This document shows positions 39,423 to 51,400 of a stretch of DNA of 64,000 bases, in pieces. Source of the stretch: Streptomyces sp. S465 (GTDB lineage Bacteria > Actinomycetota > Actinomycetes > Streptomycetales > Streptomycetaceae); assembly GCF_026898115.1 (NCBI RefSeq), contig NZ_CP114036.1:9418001-9482000 (forward strand). The letters run 5' to 3'. Within the stretch, counting starts at the first letter, position 1. Each line of letters begins with the position of its first letter. The notes beneath the pieces were generated by a model, which was not told where the DNA came from, made no database searches, and saw only the letters and a list, made by a program, of their open reading frames with translations. The position numbers and the translations under genes were made by a program.

Positions 39423-42400
39423 ATGGCCGAGGAAGAAAAGCTCCGACAGTATCTCGCGGCTGCGCTCGGGGAACTCAAGCAGACCCGCCAGCGTCTGCAG
39501 AAGGCCGAAGCCGCCGGCCATGAGCCGGTGGCGATCGTGGGTATGGCGTGCCGGTATCCGGGTGGTGTGGCCTCGCCGGAGGATCTGTGGCGGCTGGTAA
39601 CCGAGGGCGGGGACGCGATCACCGAGTTCCCCTCGGACCGTGGCTGGGACGTGGACGGGCTCTATGACCCGGACCCGGAGAGTGTGGGGAAGTCGTACAG
39701 CAGGCATGGCGGTTTTCTGCACGACGCGGCGGACTTCGACGCGGACTTCTTCGGGATCAGTCCGCGCGAGGCGACCGCCACGGACCCGCAGCAGCGGCTG
39801 CTGCTGGAGACCGCCTGGGAGGCGCTGGAGCGTGCGGGGGTCGACCCCGCGGGACTGCGGGGAAGTCGTACGGGGGTGTTCGCGGGGCTGATGTACGGCG
39901 ACTACGCCGTGCGGCTGCACCGCGCGCCCGAGGGGTTCGAGGGGATGCTGTCGACCGGCAGCGCGGGCAGCGTGGCCTCGGGGCGGGTCTCCTACACCTT
40001 CGGGTTCGAGGGGCCGGCGGTGACGGTGGACACGGCGTGCTCGTCGTCGCTGGTCGCACTCCATCTGGCGGCGCAGGCGCTGCGGAACGGTGAGTGCGAT
40101 CTGGCGCTGGCCGGCGGTGTCACGGTCATGGCGACGCCGTCCACCTTCGTGGAGTTCTCCCGTCAGCGGGGTCTCGCCCCCGACGGGCGCTGCAAGTCGT
40201 TCTCGGACGACGCGGATGGTACGGGGTGGGCCGAGGGTGTGGGTCTGCTGGTCGTGGAGCGGTTGTCGGACGCGCGGCGCAACGGCCACCAGGTGCTCGC
40301 GGTGGTGCGGGGCAGTGCGGTCAACCAGGACGGTGCGTCCAATGGTCTGACGGCGCCGAACGGTCCGTCGCAGCAGCGGGTGATCCGGCAGGCGCTGGCC
40401 GGCGCCCGGCTCGGCCCCGGCGACGTCGACGTGGTGGACGCGCACGGTACGGGCACGACGCTGGGTGACCCGATCGAGGCGCAGGCGCTGCTGGCCACGT
40501 ATGGTCAGGACCGCCCGGAGGACCGGCCGCTGTGGCTGGGCTCGGTCAAATCGAACATCGGCCACGCCCAGGCCGCCGCCGGCGCGGCCAGCGTGATCAA
40601 GATGGTGATGGCGATGCGGCACGGGGTGCTGCCGCGCACCCTGCACGTGGGGGAGCCGTCGCGGCACGTGGACTGGGCGGCGGGCGCGGTGAGTCTGCTG
40701 ACGGAGGAGCAGCCGTGGCCGGAGGTGGACCGGCCGCGCCGGGCGGCGGTGTCGTCGTTCGGGATCAGCGGCACCAACGCCCACGTCATCCTGGAGCAGG
40801 CCCCCGCCGAGACCCGGCCCGCATCCGAGCCCGCCGAGGAGCCGTCCGCGCCGGCCGCCGCCGAGGACCGGCCGGCCGAGGGCGCCCCGGTGCCCTGGCT
40901 GCTGTCGGCCCGTACCCAAGCGGCTCTCGCCGATCAGGCGCGGCGGCTCGCCGGCTCCCTCACCGGACTCGACACCCTGGACATCGGCTTCTCGTTGGCC
41001 GCGCGGACGCGGTTCGAGCACCGCGCCGTCGTCGTCGGCCGCGACCGCGACGAGCTGCTGTCCGGTCTCGCGGCCCTCGCCGAGGGCCGGTCCGCCGCCG
41101 GTGTGGTCCGGGGCGAGGAGGTCGACGGCGGCCCGGTGTTCGTCTTCCCCGGCCAGGGCTCCCAGTGGGTGGGTATGGCCCGCGGGCTGATGGACGGCTC
41201 GCCGGTCTTCGCCGGGCGGATGGCCGAGTGCGCGGCGGCGCTGGCCCCGCACACCGACTGGTCCCTGCTGGACGTGGTCCGTGCCGCGGACCCCGCCGCG
41301 CTGGAGCGCGTGGACGTCGTCCAGCCGGTGCTGTTCGCGGTGATGGTGTCGCTGGCGGCGGTGTGGGAGTCCTACGGGGTGCGCCCGTCCGCTGTCGTGG
41401 GGCACTCCCAGGGCGAGATCGCCGCCGCCTGTGTGGCCGGAGCGCTGTCGCTGGAGGACGCGGCGAAGGTCGTGGCCCTGCGCAGCCGGTCGCTGCTGCG
41501 CCTCTCGGGACAGGGCGGCATGGTCTCCGTGGCGGCGTCGTTGGCGCGGGTGGAGGCCCGTATCGCCGCGCTGGGCGGCGGCCTCGAGGTGGCCGTGGTC
41601 AACGCGCCCGAGCTGGTGGTCGTCTCCGGTGACCCCGACGCACTCGACGCGCTGGTGGCGAGCTGCGAAACCGACGGGGTACGGGCCAGGCGGATAGCCG
41701 TGGACTACGCGTCGCACTCGGCCCATGTCGAGCAGCTGCGCGACGAACTGGCCGAGGCGCTGTCCGGGATCCGGCCCGTGGCGGGGCGGGTGCCCTTCTA
41801 CTCCACGGTCGGAGACGAGGCGTCCCCGGGCCGGAGTGAGGGCGAGGACGAGCCGACCGGTACCACGGCGCTTGACGCCGACTACTGGTACCGGAACCTG
41901 CGGCAGCCGGTGCGGTTCGACGCCGCGGTAGAGGCGGCGATCCAGGCGGGGAACGAGCTGTTCATCGAGGTCAGCCCGCATCCGGTGCTGACCGGCGCGG
42001 TGCAGCAGAACGCCGAGCGGCTGGAGCGGAGGGTCGCGGCGATCGGCACGCTCCGCCGCGCCGAGGAGGAGCCGTACCGGCTGTTGACGAGCCTGGCCGA
42101 GGCCCACGCGCACGGCGCGGCCGTCGACTGGACCGCCACGTTCCACGGCGGCCGCCGGGTGGCGCTGCCGACGTACGCCTTCCAGCACGAGCGGTACTGG
42201 CTGCCGGACGAGCCGGGCAGCGGCGACATCGGCGCGGTCGGCCTCGGCGCGCTGGGACACCCGCTGCTCGGCGCAGCCGTCCGGCTGGCCGACAGCGACA
42301 GCGTCGTGCTCACCGGCCGGCTCTCCCTGCACACCCACCCCTGGCTCGCCGACCACGCCGTGGCGGGCGAGGCCGTCTTCCCGCCCGCCGCGTTCGTCGA

Positions 42401-45400
42401 ACTCGCCCTGCGCGCGGGCGACGAGGTCGGCTGCGACGTCGTGGAGGAGCTGACCCTCAGGGCGCCGCTCGTGCTGCCCGCGTCGGGCGGTGTGCAGGTG
42501 CAACTCGTCATCGGCGCCCCCGCGGGCGCCCGCCGCTCGGTCGCGGTCTACTCACGCGTCGAGAGCGCCGACGAGGCGCAGGGGTGGGTCCAGCACGTGG
42601 CCGGCGTCCTGGCCGCCGGCACGGACACGGCCGCCCCTTCCTTCGACCTGAGCCAGTGGCCGCCTGCCGGCGCCCGGCCGCTGCCGGTCGACGGCCTCTA
42701 CGAGCGGCTCGCCGACCGCGGCCACGGTTACGGTCCGGCGTTCCAGGGCCTGCGGGCGGCCTGGCAGCGGGGCACCGACCTCTTCGCCGAGGTGGCGCTG
42801 CCCGCCGACACCGCCGGACAGGCGGCCCAGTTCGGCATGCACCCGGCGCTGCTCGACGCCGCCCTGCACCTGACGACGGCGAACGCCGACAGTGCGACGG
42901 ACCACGGGACCGGTGGCATCACCCTGCCCTCCGACTGGTCGGGTGTGCGACTGTTCGCGGTCGGGTCCTCGGTCCTGCGGGTGAGGATCGCGGCCGACGG
43001 CGCCGTGCAGCTCGCCGACGGTGCGGGCGCCCCCGTGGCTGCCGTGGACTCCGTGACGTCCCGCCGCGTGGAAGTGGCGGTGCGTGGCACGGGCGACTCA
43101 CTGTTCCGGCTGGAGTGGTCACCCGTGCCCGCGTCCGCGCAGGCGTCGGAAACCCCGGCGCCGGTGGTGCTCGGCACGGACTTCGCCGACGTCGAGGACC
43201 TGCGGCAGGCGATCGGGGCCGGGACCCCGGCCCCGGACGTGGTGATCCACCCAGCCGCGGGCGGGACGGCCCGTACCGTATTGCCCCTGCTGCAACAGTG
43301 GCTCACCCTGCCGGAGCTCGCGGGCACCCGGCTCGCCGTGGTCACGCGTGGCGCGGTGAGCACCGCCCCCGGCGAGGACGTGGCCGACCTGGCCGCCGCG
43401 ACCGTGTGGGGTCTGGTGCGTTCGGCGCAGAGCGAGCATCCGGGCCGGTTCGTGCTGGTGGACCTGGACGAGGCGGCCGGACTGGCGGCCGCGTTCTCCG
43501 CGGTGGGGGAGGAGGACCAACTGGCGGTGCGGGGTGGCCGGGTGCTGGCGGCCCGGCTGGTGCGCGCCGTGCCCAGCGAGGACAAGGACGAGGACGAGCG
43601 GCTGCCGGTGTGGTCGGCGGACGGCACGGTGCTGGTCACCGGCGGTACGGGGACGTTGGGCGGGCTGGTGGCGCGGCACTTGGTGCGGCGGTGGGGTGTG
43701 CGGCGTCTGCTGCTGCTCAGCCGCCGTGGCGCGGATGCGCCCGGCGCGGGGGAACTGGTCCGGGAGCTGACGGAGCTGGGGGCCCGGGTCGATGTGGTGG
43801 CGTGTGATGTGTCCGACCGGCGGGCGTTGGCGGATGTGCTGTCAGGTGTGTCGTTGTCGGCGGTGGTGCACACGGCCGGTGTGCTGCGGGACGCCACGAT
43901 CGCGTCGATGACCGGTGAGCAGGTCGACGAGGTGGTGCGGTCCAAGGCGGACGCGGCGTGGCATCTGCACGAGCTGACGCGGGAGATGGGCCTGTCGGCG
44001 TTCGTGCTGTTCTCCTCGGCCGCCGGTGTGCTCGGCAGCCCGGGGCAGGGCAACTACGCGGCGGCGAACGCCTTCCTGGACGCGCTGGCCGCTTCGCGCC
44101 GGGCCCAGGGCCTTCCGGGTGTGTCGCTGGCGTGGGGTCTGTGGGCCCCGGCCAGTGAGATGACCGGCGACATGACCGAGGCGGACCGCCGCCGCATGGC
44201 CCGCGCGGGCTTCAAGGCGATGAGCCCCGAGGAGGGCCTGGCCCTCTTCGACACCGCGCTGCGGCTCGACACGCCGGCCGTTATGCCCGCGTCCTTCGAC
44301 TGGAGCGCCGTGCGCCGGCAGACCGAGACGGTGCCCAGCGTGCTGCGCGGGCTGATCCGGCCCTCCCGGCGCACGGCCGCGGGCGGCGAGGGCTCCTCCG
44401 CCTTCGCCCGCCAGTTGCTGGCCATGGCCGAGCCGGAACGCGAACGCTTCCTCGTCGACCTCGTCCGCACCGAGGTCGCGGCCGTCCTCGGCCACGCGGG
44501 AGCGGACGCGGTCGCCGCCGACCGGGCGTTCAAGGAGCTGGGCTTCGACTCGCTGACCGCCGTGGAGCTGCGCAACCGGCTCGGCGCGGTCACCGGCCTG
44601 ACGCTGCCCGCGACGCTGGTCTTCGACCACCCCCGCCCGGTGGCCGTGGCGCGGTACCTCCTCGGCGACCTGGTGGGCACCGCCGACGCGGCCCGGCCCG
44701 AGCTGCCGGTGGCCGCCGTCGCCGACGAGCCGATCGCGATCGTGGGCATGGCCTGCCGCTTCCCGGGCGGGGTCGGCACCCCCGAGGACCTGTGGCGGTT
44801 GGTGGCCGACGGAACGGACGTGATCTCCGGCTTCCCGACCGACCGCGGCTGGGACGTGGACGGGCTCTACGACCCGGACCCGGAGCACCCCGGCACGTCG
44901 TACACCCGCGAAGGCGGCTTCCTGTCCGCGGTCGCGGACTTCGACGCCGCGTTCTTCGGCATCAGCCCCCGAGAGGCAGCCGCGACGGACCCGCAGCAGC
45001 GGCTGCTGCTGGAGACGGCGTGGGAAGCATTCGAGCGTACGGGCATCGACCCGTCGACCCTGCTGGGCAGCCGGACCGGCGTCTTCGTGGGCAGCAACGC
45101 GCAGGACTACGCCGCGTACGTGGTGGGGGCGCCGGAAGAGAGCGTCGGATACCTGGCGACCGGCAGCGCCGCGAGCGTGATGTCCGGCCGGGTGGCGTAC
45201 ACCTTCGGCCTGGAGGGGCCGGCGGTGACGGTGGACACGGCGTGCTCGTCGTCGCTGGTGGCGTTGCATCTGGCGGCGCAGGCGCTGCGGAACGGTGAGT
45301 GTGATCTGGCGCTGGCGGGCGGTGTCACGGTGATGACCACACCCGGCCTGTTCGTCGACTTCAGCCGGCAAAAGGCGCTGTCGCCCGACGGCCGGTGCAA

Positions 45401-48400
45401 GTCGTTCTCGGACGATGCGGATGGTACGGGGTGGGCCGAGGGTGTGGGTCTGCTGGTGGTGGAGCGGTTGTCGGACGCGCGGCGCAACGGTCATCGGGTG
45501 TTGGCGGTGGTGCGGGGTTCGGCGGTGAATCAGGATGGTGCGTCGAATGGGTTGACGGCGCCGAATGGTCCGTCGCAGCAGCGGGTGATCCGGCAGGCGC
45601 TGGCCAGTGGGCGGCTCGGTCCCGGTGATGTGGATGTGGTGGAGGCGCATGGTACGGGTACGACGCTGGGTGATCCGATCGAGGCGCAGGCGCTGCTGGC
45701 GACGTACGGTCAGGACCGTCCGGAGGACCGGCCGTTGTGGCTGGGTTCGGTGAAGTCGAATATCGGGCACGCGCAGGCGGCGGCCGGTGTCGCCGGCATC
45801 ATCAAGATGGTGATGGCGATGCGTTACGGCAGGATGCCGCGCACGCTGCATGTGGGGGAGCCGTCGCGGCATGTGGATTGGTCGGCGGGTGCGGTGAGTC
45901 TGCTGACGGAGGAGCGGGCGTGGCCGGAGGTGGGCCGGCCGCGCCGGGCGGCGGTGTCGTCGTTCGGTATCAGCGGCACCAACGCGCATGTGGTGCTGGA
46001 GCAGGGCCCGGCCGAGAACGCGGACGAGCCGGTGGAGCCGACCGGTGACGTCCTGGTGCCGTGGGTGGTCTCGGCGAAGACCGAGTCGGGCCTCATGGGA
46101 CAGGCGCGGCGGCTGGTGGATGTGGCGTCGGGGCTGCGGCCGGTGGATGTGGGTTTCTCGCTGGCCACGGGCAGGGCGTCGTTCGAGCATCGTGCGGTCG
46201 TGGTCGGGCGGGATCGCGACGTGTTGCTCGCCGGAGTGGAGTCCGTCGCCCGCGATACGGCGGCGCCTGGTGTGATTCGTGCTGCTGCGGAGGCTGGCAA
46301 GAGTCCGGTGTTTGTGTTCTCGGGTGAGGGTGCGCAGTGGGTGGGGATGGCCCGGGGTTTGTTGGAGGGTTCGCCGGTGTTCGCGGGCCGGATGGCGGAG
46401 TGTGCGGCGGCTTTGGAGCCGTATGTGGATTGGTCGTTGTTGGCGGTGGTGCGGGGTGAGGAGGGTGCTCCGTCGCTGGATGGGGTGGATGTGGGTCAGC
46501 CGGTGTTGTTTGCGGTGATGGTGTCGTTGGCGGCGGTGTGGGAGTCCTATGGGGTGCGTCCGTCGGCTGTGGTGGGGCATTCGCGGGGTGAGATCGCGGC
46601 GGCGTGTGTGGCTGGTGCGTTGTCGCTGGCGGATGCTGCCAGGCTGGTGGTGGCGCGGGGCCGGTTGCTGGTGGGTGCGCGGGGTGCGGGGGCGATGGTG
46701 TCGGTGGCGTTGTCGGCGGAGGGGGTGGGGGAGCGGTTGTCGGGTGGGTTGGAGATCGCGGCGGTGAACGGGCCCGCGTCGGTGGTGGTCGCGGGGGAAC
46801 CGGCGGAGGTTGCCGGGTTCGCTGAGGCGTGTGAGGGGGACGGTATTCGTGTCCGGCGGGTCAGTGACGTGTTCGCTTTCCACACCAGCCAGATGGAGGC
46901 CATTGGTGAGGAGTTGGCGGCGGCGGTCGCTGGGTTGTCTCCGCGTGCGTCCGAGGTGCCGCTGTACTCGACGGTGACCGGCGAGCTGTTGGACACGGCC
47001 ACGATGGATGCCGGGTACTGGCGGCGGAATCTTCGGGAGCCGGTGCGTTTCGAGGCCGCGGTACAGGCGTTGCTGGGGGCGGGGCACGGGCTGTTCATCG
47101 AGGTCAGTCCGCATCCGGTGCTGACCGGCGCGGTGGAGCAGACCGCCGAACAGCAAGAGACTTCCGCCGTGGCTTTGGGCACGCTGCGCCGGGGCGAGGA
47201 CGATCAGGAGCGGTTGCTGACGAGCCTGGCGCAGGCGTATGTGCACGGTGTGGATGTCGACTGGGCCGTGTGGTTCGAGGGCCTCGGTGCGCGGCGGGTC
47301 GAGTTGCCCACGTACGCCTTCCAGCACCAGCGGTACTGGCTGGGGTCCTCCACACAGACCGCGGATGTCGTGTCCGCCGGTCTGGGCACGGCCGGCCACC
47401 CTCTGCTGGGCGCGGCGGTCAGCGTCGCGGAGGCGGATGCCGCCGTGGTGCTGACCGGGCGGCTGTCGCTGCACACGCACGCGTGGCTGGCGGATCATGT
47501 GATCGGTGGGTCGGTTCTGCTGCCGGGCACGGCCTTCGTGGAGCTGGCGCTGCGCGCCGGTGACGAGGTCGGCTGCGACACGGTGGAGGAGCTGACGCTG
47601 TACGCCCCGCTGGTGTTCCCGGCGGCCGGGGCGGTCCAGGTGCAGGTGGTGGTCGGTGATGTCGTGGACGGGCGGCGGCCCGTCGGCGTCCACTCCCGGG
47701 TCGAGGACGGCCAGTCGGCCGCCGAGTGGGTGCAGCACGCCGCCGGGACCCTGGTCGCCGGTGACCGTGCCGAGCCGGACTTCGAACTGACGCAATGGCC
47801 GCCCGCGGGCGCCGAGGCAGTGCCGGTCGACGACTTCTACGCGAGGCTGGCCGAGGCCGGATACGGCTACGGACCGGTGTTCCAGGGGCTGCGGGCCGTG
47901 TGGCGGCGCGGGGACCACGTCTTCGCCGAGGTCGCGCTGCCGTCTGACGCGGCGGCGCAGGCGGGGCGGTTCGGCATCCACCCCGCCCTGCTCGACGCGG
48001 CCCTCCAGTCCATGGCCCTTCAGGCGTTTTCCAGCGGTGAGATCATCCTGCCGTTCGCCTGGTCCGGGGTGCGGCTGCACGCCGTCGGCGGCTCCGCGCT
48101 GCGGGTCCGGCTGACGCGTACCGCGGCCGACGCCGTGGCCGTGGCCATCGCCGACACGGCGGGCGCGCCCGTCATCTCGGTCGACACCCTCACCATGCGC
48201 GAGGTCACACCGGAGCAGCTGGCCACGGCCTCCCGCGGTGACGACGGCATGCTGGGGGTGGAGTGGGTGCCCGTGGTCCACTCGGCGGTCCAGCCGGCGC
48301 GGCTGGTGGAGTGGGCCGAGGGCGTTTCCTTTCCCGAGGACACCGACGGCGCGCGAGCGGTGGTCGTGGACTGCCGGACGGCCACGGAGGCGTCGGCCGG

Positions 48401-51400
48401 TGCGGACACACCGCGGGCGGTCTCCGCCGAGGTGCGCCGGGTGCTGGCGGCCGTACAGGAGTGGCTGGCCCGGCCGGAGACGGCGGGCTGTCCACTGGTG
48501 GTGGTCACGCGCGGCGCGGTGAGCACCGCGCCCGGCGAGGACGTGGCCGACCTGGCGGGTGCCGCTGTGTGGGGTCTGGTGCGCTCCGCGCAGAGCGAGC
48601 ACCCCGGGCGGCTGTTCCTGGTCGATGCGGACGACCACGAGTACGTGCCGGTGGTGGTGGCCGCCGCGCTGGCGGCCGGGGAGCCCCAACTGGCCGTACG
48701 GCACGGCCAGGTACGGGCGGCCCGGCTGACCCGGGTGCGCGCCGCCGGCGGGGATGAGCGGCTGCCGGTGTGGCCGGCGGACGGCACGGTGCTGGTCACC
48801 GGCGGTACGGGGACGCTGGGCGGGCTGGTGGCGCGGCATCTGGTGCGGCGGTGGGGTGTGCGGCGTCTGCTGCTGCTCAGCCGCCGTGGCGCGGATGCGC
48901 CCGGCGCGGGGCTGCTGGCCGAGGAGCTGGCGGGGCTCGGCGCTCACGTCGATGTGGTGGCGTGTGACGTGTCGGACCGGCGGGCGTTGGCGGATGTGCT
49001 GTCAGGTGTGTCGTTGTCGGCGGTGGTGCACACGGCCGGTGTGGTGCGGGACGCCACGGTCACCTCGATGACGGGTGAGCAGGTCGACGAGGTGCTGCGG
49101 GCGAAGGCGGACGCGGCGTGGCATCTGCACGAGCTGACGCGGGAGATGGACCTGTCGGCGTTCGTGCTGTTCTCCTCGGCCGCCGGCGTCCTGGGCAACC
49201 CGGGGCAGGGCAACTACGCGGCGGCGAACGCCTTCCTGGACGCGCTCGCGGTGACGCGCCGGGCCCAGGGACTCCCGGCGGTGTCGCTGGGATGGGGTCT
49301 GTGGGCCCCGGCCAGTGACATGACGGGGGAGCTGACCGAGGCGGACCGGCAGCGCATGGCCCGTGCCGGGGTGAAGGCGATGAGCGCTGAGGAGGGGCTG
49401 GCCCTCTTCGACACCGCGACGGCGGGTTCGGCGGCCGCCGTACTGCCGATGCGCCTGGACCTCTCCGTCCTCCAGCGCCAGGGGCCGGACCTTCCCCCGC
49501 TGGTGCGCGGTCTGGTGCGGCCTTCGCGGCGGGTGGCCGCGGGCGGCGCGGGCTCCTCCGACCTGGTGCGGCGGCTGGCGGGGCTCACGGAACCCGAGCG
49601 CGAGCGGCTGCTGGTGGACCTCGTCCGGTCCGAGGCGGCGGCGGCCCTCGGCCATGCCGGTGTCGAGGCGGTGGGTGCCGAGCGGGCCTTCAACGAGCTG
49701 GGCTTCGACTCGCTGACGGCGGTGGAGCTGCGCAACCGGCTCGGCGCGGTCACCGGTCTGCGGTTGCCCGCCACGCTGGTCTTCGACTACCCCCGCCCGG
49801 CGGCGGTGGCGCGGTATCTGCTCGGCGAGCTGGTGGGCGCCGCCGACGCGGCCGGGGCCGAGCCGGCCGTGGCCGCCGTGGCGGACGAGCCGATCGCGAT
49901 CGTGGGCATGGCGTGCCGGTACCCGGGCGGCGTCGGGAATCCGGACCAGCTGTGGCAGCTGGTCGCGGGCGGCCGGGACGTCGTCTCGGAGTTCCCCGTG
50001 GACCGCGGGTGGGACCTGGCGAACCTCTTTCACCCGGACCCCGACCGTACGGGTACGTCCTACAGTCGGCACGGTGGCTTCCTGCACGACGCGGCGGATT
50101 TCGACGCGGGCTTCTTCGGGGTGAGCCCCCGCGAGGCGACGGCGATGGACCCCCAGCAGCGCCTGCTGCTGGAGACGGCCTGGGAGGCGATCGAGAGCGC
50201 GGGCGTCGACCCGGCGTCGCTGCGCGGCACCCGCACGGGTGTGTTCGCCGGTGTGATGTACAGCGATTACGCCGCGCGGCTGCGGCAGGTGCCGGAGGGC
50301 TTCGAGGGCCTGCTGTCCACGGGGAACGCGGGCAGTGTGGCGTCCGGCCGGGTGGCGTACACCTTCGGGTTCGAGGGGCCGGCGGTGACGGTGGACACGG
50401 CGTGCTCGTCGTCCCTGGTGGCCCTGCACTTGGCCGCGCAGGCGCTGCGCAACGGCGAGTGCTCCCTCGCCCTGGCCGGCGGTGTGGCGCTGATGGCCAC
50501 CCCGACGACGTTCGTGGAGTTCTCCCGGCAGCGCGGCCTGGCGCCCGACGGCCGGTGCAAGTCCTTCTCCGACGCGGCCGACGGCGTCGGCTGGTCGGAG
50601 GGGGTCGGGCTGCTGGTCGTGGAACGGCTCTCCGACGCGCGGCGCAACGGCCACCCCGTGCTCGCGGTGGTGCGCGGCAGCGCGGTCAACCAGGACGGCG
50701 CGTCCAATGGTCTGACGGCGCCGAACGGCCCGTCGCAGCAGCGGGTGATCCGGCAGGCGCTGGCCGGCGCCCGGCTCGATCCGTCCGAGTTGGACGTGGT
50801 CGAGGGCCATGGCACGGGTACCAGGCTGGGCGACCCGATCGAGGCGCAGGCGCTGCTGGCCACGTACGGTCAGGGCCGCCCGGAGGACCGGCCGTTGTGG
50901 CTGGGCTCGATCAAGTCCAACCTGGGGCACACCCAGGCCGCGGCCGGTGTCGCCGGTGTGATCAAGATGATCATGGCGATGCGTCATGGTGTCATCCCCC
51001 GGTCGCTGCACGCGGGGGAGCCGTCCCGGCACATCGACTGGTCGGCGGGCGCGGTCCGGCTGCTCGCCGAGGATCAGCCGTGGCCGGAGGTGGACCGGCC
51101 GCGCCGGGCGGCGGTGTCGTCGTTCGGCATCAGCGGCACCAACGCGCACGTCATCCTCGAACAGCCGCCGGCCGGGGGGCCGTCCCCCGACGCGCCGCTC
51201 CTGGACGAGCTGCCGCCGGCCGAGCCGGTTGACGAAGCGCGGACGGAGGAGGGGCCCGCGGACGGTGCGGACGTGCCGGTGCCGTGGATGCTGTCGGCGC
51301 GTTCCGCCGAGGCGCTCGCGGAACAGGCGCGGCGGCTGGCCGAGGCGGTGACCGGCGACGGCGCTCCGCGCCCGGTGGACGTGGGGTACTCCCTGGCCAC

